Positions 16,892-24,896 of a stretch of 64,000 nt of DNA are shown in pieces. Where the stretch lies: contig NZ_NFZQ01000009.1 in NCBI RefSeq assembly GCF_002165135.1, positions 186,001 to 250,000 on the forward strand, written 5' to 3'. Both the position numbers and the translations under genes were made by a program. The stretch is from Pseudomonas sp. SID14000 (lineage in GTDB: Bacteria; Pseudomonadota; Gammaproteobacteria; Pseudomonadales; Pseudomonadaceae). Under the pieces are notes generated by a model. It was not told the origin of the DNA. It ran no database searches and saw only the letters and a list, made by a program, of their open reading frames with translations. Position 1 is the stretch's first letter. The number at the start of each line of letters is the position of its first letter.

Positions 16892-19333
16892 TCAGAACCT
16901 GTAGGTGGCACTGGCCACGACGCTGCGCTCGTCGCCGTAATAGCAGTAGTACGAGTCACAGGTGGAGAGGTAGTCCTTGTCAAGCAGGTTGGTGGCATTG
17001 ACCGCCAGCGAGGCGCCCTTGAGGCTGTCGTTCAGGCGGCCCAGATCGTAGTGCACCGCCGCATCGAACACCGTGTAGGCATTGGCCTTGCCCAGGTAGG
17101 TATTGGCCTGGTCACCGTAGGTATTGCCGGTATAGCGCGCGCCCAGGCCTATGCCGAAACCGTCGAGTACACCCGTGTGCCAGGTGTAGTCGCCCCATAC
17201 AGACGCTTGCTGGTTCGGCATCAGTTGCAGGCGGTTGCCTTTGAACTGGCCATCCTGCACTTCGGACTTGGCCAGGGTGTAGGCGGCGATCACCTTCAGG
17301 TTTTCGGTCACGTCGGATACTGCTTCAAGCTCCAGGCCACGGACCTTCACTTCGCCGGTCTGGCTGGTGACGCTGGTGTTTCCATCGTTGCTGGTGACCA
17401 GTACGTTCTTCTGAGTCAGGTCATACACCGCAGCGGAAAGCAAAGTGTTGGAACCTGGTGGTTGGTACTTGATACCCAGTTCCCACTGCTTGCCTTCGGT
17501 TGGCTTGAACGAGTTCGTCGGATCTGCATCGGCCTTGCTGGCTGGCTGGAACGACTCGGCGTAGGACAGATAGGGCACAAGGCCCGAATCGAAGACGTAA
17601 CTGACTGCCGCGTTGCCGCTAAAGTTGCTGTCTCGCTGGGTGTTGGTGGCGTCGCCCTTGTTGAAGAACCTGGTACCGGTATGCACCCAGTCCTCACGAC
17701 CGCCCAAGGTCAGGCGCCAGTTGCCGAGTGCCATCTGATCCTGAACGTAGAGGCCGGTCTGGCTGGTTTTCTGATCATAGTCGTAGTAGGCAGTGGAGCG
17801 GTCCGGTCGGGTGATCGGCAAACCATGGGCCGGGTTGTTCACGTTGATGTCCGGAGCAATGCCGTAGATCGTCAGGAAGTTGTTGTTCGTGCGTTGGTGA
17901 TCCAGGCCAATCAGTACGGTGTGGCTGATGGCGCCGGTGCTGAAGTCGGCCTGGAAGTTGTTGTCGACGGCGAACTGGCTGATGTCTTCATCCACGTTCG
18001 TCGTGCTACGCCCGGTGTTGCCTTCATCGTCCACCACATAACCAAAGTCTGCGTATTCCGGGATGTAGCTGTTCACCGTAATCGTCTGGAACGAGAGCTC
18101 CGATTTGGTATAGCGCAGGTTCTGACGGAACTGCCAGACATCGTTGATACGGTGTTCGAATGCATAGCCCAGCGCGTAGTAGGTGCGGTCGTAGAACTCG
18201 TAGTCCGGGTCGCCCAGGTTCTTGTGGTGCGAGATCTTGCCGAACGGCATGTCGATCTTGGTGCCCTGAATCGGCCGGAACTGGCTGGTTACGCCGGTAT
18301 CGTCCCGGGTGAACTGGGTGAGGAAGGTTAGCGAGGTGTCTTCGTCAATGTTCCAGGTCAGGCTCGGGGCGATGTTGTAGCGCTTGTTGTCGATATGGTC
18401 GATCTGCGTGCCGCTGTCGCGGATCACACCGCTGACGCCATACAGAAAGCGGCCTTCGTCGTCGATCTTGCCGGTACTGGCAAAATTGATCTGGCGATGG
18501 TTGTCGCTGCCATATTGCAGCTCGATTTCATGGGTGCTTTCGGCCTGCGGTCGGCGGCTGACCATGTCCAGCAGGCCGCCGGGTGGGGTCTGGCCATAGA
18601 TCGAGGAGGCCGGGCCGCGCAGTAGGGCGAGGCGGTCGAGGTTCCAGGTTTCGGCTTTCGGGTTGGCGTATACGCCGCGTGGCAGCGGCAGGCCATCGAG
18701 GAACTGGGTCGGCTCGAAGCCACGCACGCGCATCCAGTCATACCGCGTGTCGCTGCCAAAGCTTGCGGACACGATGCCCGGCATGTAGCGCACGGCATCA
18801 TCGAGGCTGTGCACGCTGCGGTCTTTCATCTGCTCGCGGGTGGCGACGGAAATGGAGCGTGGCACTTCGACCAGTGCGGTATCGGTCTTGGTGCCAGCGG
18901 CAGTGCGCTTGGCGACGTAGCCTTCGACCGAGCCCCAGGCGCTTTCGCTGACGCTGGCTGCATCCACGGTGGTTTCCGGCAACGCCAGTGTCCCTTCCGG
19001 TGCTGCCACCAGGCTGTAGCTGCCCACGCTGCTGTGCTGCAGTTGCAGGCCGGTGCCGCGCAATGCTGTCTGCAGGGCACCGAGGCCGTCGTACTGCCCG
19101 CTTACCGGAGCCGAGGTGCGGCCGCTGACCAGCGCCGGGTCGATGGCCAGGGTAATGCCGGCCTGGCTGGCGATCTGGTTGAGGGTGTTGGCCAGCGGTG
19201 CGCTGGGCAGGTCGTAGGCACGCTGAGCGGATTGCTCGGTGGCGAACAGGGCAGGGCTGGCCAATGGCGCGGCCACGGCGATGGCCAGGGCCATCAGCCT
19301 GGGGCGCAGGATACGATCAACAGCACGGGACAT
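16892..19333 (-). CDS. TonB-dependent siderophore receptor with signalling (STN) domain, FiuA/FhuA-like
   Basis: This 813-residue outer-membrane receptor has a signal peptide ending near SPALFA (about residue 31). A secretin/TonB short N-terminal signalling domain follows at about residues 48-105. The TonB box region LPETTVDA comes next, then a plug with RGFEPTQFLDGLPLP and a 22-strand barrel ending in SATYRF with terminal Phe. A late extracellular loop has paired cysteines (CDSYYC). The STN domain should contact the FecR-like protein encoded just upstream. The start at 19333 has GAGGAG seven bases upstream; the longer open frame is repeat DNA. The ligand is uncertain; a hydroxamate such as ferrichrome is the best guess from resemblance. 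Confidence 0.9.
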   Translation of the reverse strand: MSRAVDRILRPRLMALAIAVAAPLASPALFATEQSAQRAYDLPSAPLANTLNQIASQAGITLAIDPALVSGRTSAPVSGQYDGLGALQTALRGTGLQLQHSSVGSYSLVAAPEGTLALPETTVDAASVSESAWGSVEGYVAKRTAAGTKTDTALVEVPRSISVATREQMKDRSVHSLDDAVRYMPGIVSASFGSDTRYDWMRVRGFEPTQFLDGLPLPRGVYANPKAETWNLDRLALLRGPASSIYGQTPPGGLLDMVSRRPQAESTHEIELQYGSDNHRQINFASTGKIDDEGRFLYGVSGVIRDSGTQIDHIDNKRYNIAPSLTWNIDEDTSLTFLTQFTRDDTGVTSQFRPIQGTKIDMPFGKISHHKNLGDPDYEFYDRTYYALGYAFEHRINDVWQFRQNLRYTKSELSFQTITVNSYIPEYADFGYVVDDEGNTGRSTTNVDEDISQFAVDNNFQADFSTGAISHTVLIGLDHQRTNNNFLTIYGIAPDINVNNPAHGLPITRPDRSTAYYDYDQKTSQTGLYVQDQMALGNWRLTLGGREDWVHTGTRFFNKGDATNTQRDSNFSGNAAVSYVFDSGLVPYLSYAESFQPASKADADPTNSFKPTEGKQWELGIKYQPPGSNTLLSAAVYDLTQKNVLVTSNDGNTSVTSQTGEVKVRGLELEAVSDVTENLKVIAAYTLAKSEVQDGQFKGNRLQLMPNQQASVWGDYTWHTGVLDGFGIGLGARYTGNTYGDQANTYLGKANAYTVFDAAVHYDLGRLNDSLKGASLAVNATNLLDKDYLSTCDSYYCYYGDERSVVASATYRF

Positions 19334-19413
19334 GCAGCGGCTCCTCGACGGATAAGTGCTTACTGCTTCCTTGCCGAGCGAGATTTCAAAAGTGACAGGG
19401 TGAATCTGAAAAA

Positions 19414-19428
19414 AATTGAGAATTATTT
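19414..19428. promoter_or_regulatory. Candidate Fur box before the TonB receptor gene
   Basis: AATTGAGAATTATTT resembles the common half of Pseudomonas Fur sites (AATGAGAATTATT). It lies about 80 bp upstream of the receptor start, where iron repression would be expected. The match is partial. Confidence 0.35.
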
Positions 19429-19447
19429 GAAGTTGGCTTTTGCCTGT

Positions 19448-19551
19448 ACCGGCCCTTTCGCGGGTAAACCCGCTCCCACAGGGATCGCGGGGGCTTTGAG
19501 GCTGGTGCAATCCTGTGGGAGCGGGTTTACCCGCGAAGAGGCCGGTGCAGA
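19448..19551. repeat. Inverted REP pair
   Basis: Two REP units of the CGCGGGTAAACCCGCTCCCACA type face each other between the receptor gene and the FecR-like gene. The whole 19334-19552 gap holds this pair plus the receptor promoter region and nothing else that I can see. Confidence 0.85.
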
Positions 19552-19552
19552 A

Positions 19553-20509
19553 CTACTTGGGAACGACGGTCACCCACCACGGCGTATGCCGCTCGATCTT
19601 CACCGGCAGTGCCGGCACCAGCGACGCCAGCGCCAGGTCGGTGTCGGTCAGCGAGAAGCTGCCGGTCACACGCAGGTCGGCGACTTTGTCGTCTACCCCG
19701 AGATAACCGCTACGGTACTGACCAAGCGCGGCCAGCAGGTCAGCCAGGCGCACGTTGTCCACCACCAGCATGCCGCGGGTCCAGGCATCTGCACCGGCTG
19801 GCACCGCGCCGACCTGGCCAAGGCCGTTGGCGTTCATCAGCACCTGCTGGCCTTCGCGCAGCACCTGTTCGTCGTCGCTGTTCAGCGGCATGGCGGCGAC
19901 CGAGGCTTGCAGCACTTCCAGACGTGTACCGTCGTCCTCACGGCGTACCAGGAAGCGCGTACCCAATGGGCGCAGATGGCCATCTCGGGTGCGCACCAGC
20001 AGCGGGCGCGGGTCCAGGTGGCCGGTTTCGACCGAGATCTCACCCTGGTGCAGCACGATCACTCGTTGCTCGCCTGCATAGTCGATATCCACCGCAGTGT
20101 GGCTGTTCAGGCTCATCAGTGTGCCGTCTTCCAGGCGCAGGGTGCGCAGCTCGCCGGTGGCGGTGCGCTGGTCGGCCAGCCAGTAACTGGGGGCCATCGA
20201 TGGCGCGCCGACCCAGGCCAGCAGCGAGGCCAGCAGAAACATGCCGGCCAGCCCGCCGCCGACCTTGCCGATTCGTTGGCGCAGGCCGACGCGCGACTGC
20301 AACAGGGCCTGGCGTGCCGGGCCTGCAGCGGCGCTGACGCGCTGGTCCATGGCGCCAAGTTGGCGCCAGGCACGGGCGTGCTCCTCGCTGGCGGCATGCC
20401 AGCGCATGAATTCGCTGCGTTCATCAGGTGTGCCGCTGCCATTGTCGAGGCTGAGTTTCCAGGCAATGGCGGCCTCCAGCACCCGGGACGAAACCGGTGC
20501 ACTGCTCAC
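19553..20509 (-). CDS. FecR-like anti-sigma regulator
   Basis: FecR-type proteins span the inner membrane, hold and activate an iron-starvation ECF sigma factor, and relay the receptor signal. The 318-residue protein has an N-terminal cytoplasmic DUF4880-like segment (MRWHAASEEHARAWRQL near residue 36), one transmembrane helix near residues 88-108 (GGLAGMFLLASLLAWVG), and a periplasmic FecR domain with LRLEDGTLMSLNSHTAV. A short STN-like C-terminus follows. The GTG at 20509 overlaps the sigma factor stop (GTGA) and has GGGGAG upstream, so it was preferred over a longer frame. Confidence 0.9.
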   Translation of the reverse strand: MSSAPVSSRVLEAAIAWKLSLDNGSGTPDERSEFMRWHAASEEHARAWRQLGAMDQRVSAAAGPARQALLQSRVGLRQRIGKVGGGLAGMFLLASLLAWVGAPSMAPSYWLADQRTATGELRTLRLEDGTLMSLNSHTAVDIDYAGEQRVIVLHQGEISVETGHLDPRPLLVRTRDGHLRPLGTRFLVRREDDGTRLEVLQASVAAMPLNSDDEQVLREGQQVLMNANGLGQVGAVPAGADAWTRGMLVVDNVRLADLLAALGQYRSGYLGVDDKVADLRVTGSFSLTDTDLALASLVPALPVKIERHTPWWVTVVPK

Positions 20510-21024
20510 GTCGGCTCCCCGTACAAGGCCACGTAGCACTGGCGCATGCCTTGGGCGATGTACTGGCGCACCCGCGACACCGAAACCCCCAGCCGCTCGG
20601 CGATTTCGGCATGGCCCATGCCGTCCAGGCGATTGTGCAGGAACGCTGCGCGGGCCTTGCTCGACAGCTTGCCGAGCAGGCGGTCGATGGCCTTGAGGTC
20701 TTCGAGGATCAGGTGCTGCACTTGCGGGGAAGGTTGTTCGGCTTCCGGCATCAGTGCCAGTTCCGCCAGGTAGGCCTGTTCCAGCGCGGCGCGGCGCAAG
20801 TGATCGAACATCAGGCCCTTGGCCACGGCGGCGAGGAAGGCGCGAGGTTCGCGGGGCGTGTCCAGTCGCTCACGGCCGAGCAGGCGCACGAAGGTGTCCT
20901 GGCTCAGGTCTTCGGCACGTTGGCGGCACGTCATGCTGCGTTGCAGCCAGGCGAGCAGCCAGCCGCGATGGTCGCGGTACAGCGCACCGACCAGATCGGC
21001 GTGTGGGCTCTGTGCAGAAGACAA
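20506..21024 (-). CDS. FecI-like iron-starvation ECF sigma factor (FiuI-like)
   Basis: This 172-residue ECF sigma factor has region 2 (RAEDLSQDTFVRLL near residue 37, then FDHLRRAALEQAYL) and region 4 (GMGHAEIAERLGVSVSRVRQYIAQ near residue 138). No region 3 is present, as expected. It heads the order sigma factor, FecR, receptor, PepSY, small membrane protein, the classic cell-surface-signalling layout. The sigma factor should drive the receptor gene when the ferric siderophore is bound. A Fur-like sequence lies upstream. Confidence 0.92.
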   Translation of the reverse strand: MSSAQSPHADLVGALYRDHRGWLLAWLQRSMTCRQRAEDLSQDTFVRLLGRERLDTPREPRAFLAAVAKGLMFDHLRRAALEQAYLAELALMPEAEQPSPQVQHLILEDLKAIDRLLGKLSSKARAAFLHNRLDGMGHAEIAERLGVSVSRVRQYIAQGMRQCYVALYGEPT

Positions 21025-21050
21025 GCAGCGTTCCCCCGAAACATATGCAT

Positions 21051-21072
21051 TAATTAACGATAATTATTCGCG
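21051..21072. promoter_or_regulatory. Candidate Fur box before the ECF sigma gene
   Basis: An AT-rich island contains GATAATTATTCGC, which matches the GATAATCATTATC half of the Fur consensus at 10 of 13 positions. It lies 27-48 bp before the sigma factor start, as in other iron-starvation sigma genes. Confidence 0.45.
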
Positions 21073-21163
21073 ATTGTTGCAGAGGGAAGGGGGTGGGTGC
21101 AATGGACGCTTATCGGATGGTCAGTATGGTTGGGGCTGGCTGGTGCAGGACGTGGTTGAGGTA

Positions 21164-21435
21164 GCGCCTGTGAAATCGCGCGCCGCCCGCGCGGCGCTTC
21201 GCGGGACAAGCCCGCTCCCACATTTGTTGCAACGTGGCCATGTCTGTCAGGCCATGGTTGTCAGCCTTGTTGGTTTGACTCAATTTCTTGGCTGGCGCTA
21301 CCGCCGCCTCACCAGTCTCAAGACATGCACCAAGGCAGGCAACCATGGCCTGACAGGTTCGGCACGTTGCAACAAATGTGGGAGCGGGCTTGTCCCGCGA
21401 AGCGCCGCGCGGGCGGCGCTCGATCCTACAGGCGC
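21164..21435. repeat. Palindromic 240-bp element, copy A (REP-bounded)
   Basis: The core 21180-21419 is a long inverted repeat. The outer 57 bases of each arm are perfectly complementary, including the GCGCCGCCCGCGCGGCGC and CGGGACAAGCCCG-type REP hairpins. A further 17-base complementary block (CTGTCAGGCCATGGTTG) follows inside, around a unique centre of roughly 55 bases. A second copy of identical length lies at 56415-56654 with only five differences by eye. No transposase gene is near either copy. It fills the gap between the sigma factor gene and the exonuclease gene. Confidence 0.85.
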
Positions 21436-21450
21436 CACAATACTCAAGAC

Positions 21451-22161
21451 CTACAAACCGTGATTGTGCAGCTTGCGCCGCCGCCACCCGCGCAAGCGCT
21501 GCTCCAGCTGCAGCGGGCTGTCCAGCTGCTGGCGCCGGGCCTGGCTGAACAGGATCAGCGCCAGCTCGGCGGTCACCAGCGCATCGGCGCTGGCATGATG
21601 GCGCTCCTCCACCTGCAGGCCAAACCGTGCCACCCAGTCATCCAGCCCGGCCTCGCGCAGCACCGTGTCGGGGTTGAGCATCGGCGCCAGCTCGGCAACA
21701 TCGAGGAAGGGCGACTGCAAGCGATAGTCCAGGCTTTCCTTCAGCGCCCGGGCTAGCATGCGCTGGTCGAACGGTGCATGGAATGCCAGCACCGGGCTAT
21801 TGCCAATGAAGTCGAGCAAATCGAGCAACGCCTCGGCCGGGTCGCAACCGGCAGCCAGGGCACTCGGGCCCAAACCGTGGATCAGCACGCTGGCATTGGT
21901 CTTCTGCAAAGGCCGGTGCAGGGTGCGTTCGAACTGCTGGGCAAAGTCGATGGCGCCGTCTTCGATAGCCACGGCACCGATCGACAACACCTGGTCACGG
22001 CTAGGGTTCAGGCCACTGGTCTCCAGGTCCAGCACCACCCAGCGTTGCTCGCGCAGGGTACACACCCCCAGCGGCGCGGCCTTGGGCAGGCGGGCCAGGC
22101 GCTGGCGCGTGGCATGGTCCAGTTCGGGCGCGTTGGGGCGCAGCCAGGCGAACAGGCTCAT
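21451..22161 (-). CDS. DEDDh-family 3'-5' exonuclease (DnaQ/PolC epsilon-like)
   Basis: This 236-residue exonuclease-fold protein has the acidic motifs of DnaQ: WVVLDLETSGLNP (Exo I, near residue 41), FHAPFDQRML (Exo II, near residue 128) and HHASADALVTAEL (Exo III with the DEDDh histidine, near residue 188). It is a stand-alone nuclease, not the replicative epsilon subunit by context. It overlaps the upstream CBS/nucleotidyltransferase gene by four bases. The two are a conserved pair in Pseudomonas, often near acetate-signalling genes. Confidence 0.9.
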   Translation of the reverse strand: MSLFAWLRPNAPELDHATRQRLARLPKAAPLGVCTLREQRWVVLDLETSGLNPSRDQVLSIGAVAIEDGAIDFAQQFERTLHRPLQKTNASVLIHGLGPSALAAGCDPAEALLDLLDFIGNSPVLAFHAPFDQRMLARALKESLDYRLQSPFLDVAELAPMLNPDTVLREAGLDDWVARFGLQVEERHHASADALVTAELALILFSQARRQQLDSPLQLEQRLRGWRRRKLHNHGL

Positions 22162-24095
22162 AGCTGGTACCGCAAGGCCAGGCTGCTTTGCAGGCGCTGA
22201 GCCTGGCGCAGGGACTCGCGCAGGATGCGCCTGTCCAGGTGGTTGAGGCTGTCCGGGTCCAGGCGGTTGGAATAGGGCAGGTTGTCGCGGGTCTGGCGCT
22301 GGTGCTGCTGCATGCGGGTTTGCTGGATGAAGTGGTAGGCCTCTTCATACGCTGCGCCGTCCAGTGCCTCGATCACGCCCTTGGCCACCAGCTGGCGCAG
22401 GCGTTCCAGGGTATTGCAGGCACCGATGCCATTGGCCAGTGCAAGCAGCCGGGCGCCATCGACGAAGGGCGTCAGGCCCTGGACCTTGAGGTCGAGGGTG
22501 GCGGCCTTGTCGTTGCCCTGGCGGGTCAGCACGAACTCGCGCAGGCGACCCACCGGCGGGCGCTGGCGCAGGGCGTTGTCAGCCATCATGCGCTGGAAGA
22601 TGCGGTTATCGGCCACCTGGTCGAGCAGGCCTTGGCGCAGCTGCTCGCAGCCTTGCTCGTCGCCCCACACCACGCGCAGATCGAAATAGATGCTCGAGCC
22701 CAGCAGGTTCTCCGGGCTGGCTTCGCGGACAAAACCGGCAAAACGCCGCGCCCACTCACTGCGCGACAGGCATAGCTCGGGGTTGCCGGCCATGACGTTG
22801 CCCTTGCACAAGGTGAAGCCGCACTGGGCCAGACACTGGTTGATGTATTGCGCCAGCGGCAGCAGGCGGGCGCGGATGGCGTCGGCTTCGGCGCTGTCGG
22901 CGGCTTCGAAGAGGATGCCGTTGTCCTGGTCGGTATGCAGGGTTTGTTCCCGTCGCCCTTCGCTGCCAAAGCACAGCCAGCTGAACGGCACGCCCGGGTC
23001 ACCGCGCTCGGTTAGCGCCAGTTCGATCACCCGGCACACGGTGTGGTCGTTGAGCAGGGTAATGATCTGGGTGATCTGCGTGGAGGACGCGCCATGGGCG
23101 AGCATGCGTTCGACCAGCTGGCTGATTTCGCCGCGCAGGGATACCAGGGTGTCCAGGCGTGGTGCATGGCGGATGGTACGCGCCAGGTGCACCAGGTCGA
23201 CCCGCTGCAGGGAGAACAGGTCGCGCTCTGAAACCACCCCACACAGGCGCCGGTTCTCCACCAGGCATACATGGGCGATATGCCGTTCGGTCATGGCCAT
23301 TGCCGCGTCGAAGGCGCTGGCCTGGGGGCTGAGGTAGAACGGCTGGGCTGTCATGTGCCGCGCGATGGGTGCGCTCAGGTCGGCATCGGCTGCGGCCACC
23401 ACCTGGCGCAGGTCGCGCAGGGTGAAGATACCAGTGGGGTAGCGCTGCGGGTCGACCACCACGATGCTGCCAACCTGCTGCTCGTGCATCAGCCGCACGG
23501 CATCGCGCAGGGGCGTGTCTGCGCTGCACACCACCGGGTGGCGCATGGCCAGCTCGCCCAATGGTGTGTTTAGCGAATACTGGGTGCCGAGGGTTTCCAC
23601 TGCGCGCTGGCGTACCTGCTGGTTGACCTGGTCAAGCAGGCTGCTGACCCCGCGCAGGGCAAAATCCCGAAACACTTCAGACATCGAAAACACGCGGATG
23701 AACGCGGCCTTGTTCAATTGCAGGCAGAAGGTGTCTTCACCTGCCAAGTGCTCGGTGCGGGTCGCCCGCTCGCCGAGCAGGGCAGCCAGCGGGAAGCATT
23801 CGCCGCTGGTGATTTCGAAGGTGGTTTCCACTCCAGGCTTGACCAGGTGCTGGCGCTCGCCGACCACGCGGCCCTGCTTGACGATGTAGAAGTGCTCGAC
23901 TGGCCCGTCGGCAGGTTTGACGATGCTCTCTCCGCTGGCATAGAAGCGCAGCTGGCACTGTTCGACCAGGTAGGCCAGATGGCTGTGTTCCATTTGGTTG
24001 AACGGTGGAAAACGCTGCAGAAACTGCAGGGTGCCCTGGATGTTCTGCAGCACTGCCGTCCTGCCCGCCTGGCTGTAGGCGTCCTTTTTGCTCAT
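22158..24095 (-). CDS. Cyclic-nucleotide-binding / CBS / DUF294 nucleotidyltransferase-like signalling protein
   Basis: This 645-residue cytoplasmic protein has four parts: a cNMP-binding domain (about residues 15-130), two CBS motifs (about 165-280), a DUF294 GlnE-like nucleotidyltransferase domain with CFGSEGRREQTLHTDQDNG near residue 370, and a helical DUF294 C-terminal domain. GSxGRxEQ with later Asp residues is the active-site signature. The start MSKKDAYSQ at 24095 fits relatives; the frame is open further upstream without a good ribosome site. Its partner and substrate are unknown. It is coupled to the exonuclease gene. Confidence 0.88.
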   Translation of the reverse strand: MSKKDAYSQAGRTAVLQNIQGTLQFLQRFPPFNQMEHSHLAYLVEQCQLRFYASGESIVKPADGPVEHFYIVKQGRVVGERQHLVKPGVETTFEITSGECFPLAALLGERATRTEHLAGEDTFCLQLNKAAFIRVFSMSEVFRDFALRGVSSLLDQVNQQVRQRAVETLGTQYSLNTPLGELAMRHPVVCSADTPLRDAVRLMHEQQVGSIVVVDPQRYPTGIFTLRDLRQVVAAADADLSAPIARHMTAQPFYLSPQASAFDAAMAMTERHIAHVCLVENRRLCGVVSERDLFSLQRVDLVHLARTIRHAPRLDTLVSLRGEISQLVERMLAHGASSTQITQIITLLNDHTVCRVIELALTERGDPGVPFSWLCFGSEGRREQTLHTDQDNGILFEAADSAEADAIRARLLPLAQYINQCLAQCGFTLCKGNVMAGNPELCLSRSEWARRFAGFVREASPENLLGSSIYFDLRVVWGDEQGCEQLRQGLLDQVADNRIFQRMMADNALRQRPPVGRLREFVLTRQGNDKAATLDLKVQGLTPFVDGARLLALANGIGACNTLERLRQLVAKGVIEALDGAAYEEAYHFIQQTRMQQHQRQTRDNLPYSNRLDPDSLNHLDRRILRESLRQAQRLQSSLALRYQL

Positions 24096-24121
24096 GAAAC
24101 TGACCGTATCGCTATGCCGGG

Positions 24122-24139
24122 CTATATATCTATATATAG
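24122..24139. promoter_or_regulatory. AT-rich dyad in the divergent CBS-gene/response-regulator region
   Basis: CTATATA-TCTA-TATATAG is a perfect 7-4-7 inverted repeat in otherwise GC-rich DNA, 27 bp before the CBS-gene start. It may be part of the promoter or an operator. Confidence 0.35.
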
Positions 24140-24299
24140 GTGCCGGCCATGTTGTTATCTGCCTCCATGGTCGGCTTGCGGCGGGATGGTGCCCATTGGA
24201 CGTAAGTCTATGAGCGGCTCTGTCAAAGACCCGACGAAAGGCCAATCGGGTTACGCAAGTTCTGCGGTCCTAATGCTGAAGCGGAATTTTTTTGACGAG

Positions 24300-24749
24300 A
24301 TGAGCATGCCTGAGCCACGCGACATCCTGAGCGACGCCGAACGCGCGGCATTGGCCGTGGTGAGTGCGCCTGTGGCAGCCAAGCCGTTGGTGCTCGTGGT
24401 AGATGACAATGCAGCGAACCGTGGAGCGTTGATCCTGTACTTGAAAAGCCGGGGGATCGACTGCGTAGGGGCGGATGGGGCCGAGGAGGCCAGGCTGTAC
24501 CTTCATTATCAACCACGCATCGGATTGATGATTACGGATTTGCGTATGCAGCCGGAGGATGGCCTGGGCCTGATCCGCAAGGTGCGCGAATCGGAGCGGG
24601 CGGAGCTGTCGATCATCGTGGTGTCGGGAGACACCGATGTGAAAGAGGCGGTGGACGTGATGCGCCTGGGTGTGGTGGATTTCCTGCTCAAGCCGGTGGA
24701 CCTGGGCAGGCTGCTGGAGCTGGTGAAGAAAGAACTGAAGATCGAGTAG
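24300..24749 (+). CDS. Single-domain response regulator (CheY-like receiver)
   Basis: This 149-residue protein has a ~30-residue N-terminal tail, then a full receiver domain: acidic pair in VLVVDDNAANR, phospho-acceptor Asp in MITDLRMQPEDG, switch Ser in IIVVSGDTD, and Lys in FLLKPVD. No output domain follows, so it must act by protein contact. The start could be 24300 or 24306 (both ATG); the frame is open far upstream, but that part is antisense to the CBS gene. No histidine kinase gene is adjacent, so its sensor is unknown. Confidence 0.82.
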   Translation: MSMPEPRDILSDAERAALAVVSAPVAAKPLVLVVDDNAANRGALILYLKSRGIDCVGADGAEEARLYLHYQPRIGLMITDLRMQPEDGLGLIRKVRESERAELSIIVVSGDTDVKEAVDVMRLGVVDFLLKPVDLGRLLELVKKELKIE

Positions 24750-24758
24750 TGCAGGAGT

Positions 24759-24880
24759 GGGGCTACTTTGCAGCCCTTTCGCGACACAAGGCCGCTCCCA
24801 CACGTACCGCGCTAAACCTCAACCTTGCGCGGTACCTGTGGGAGCGGCCTTGTGTCGCGAAAGGGCCGCAAAGCGGCCCC
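24759..24880. repeat. Inverted REP pair
   Basis: Two GCGGCCTTGTGTCGCGA-type units face each other. The inner flanks GTACCGCGC and GCGCGGTAC are also complementary, so the whole region can fold into one long hairpin. It separates the convergent response regulator and glcB. Confidence 0.87.
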
Positions 24881-24896
24881 CTGTCGCAGATGTCGC

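Noticed and set aside
19334..19510. N-terminal extension of the TonB receptor
   Set aside because: It is translated REP sequence before the true signal peptide. GAGGAG precedes the start at 19333.
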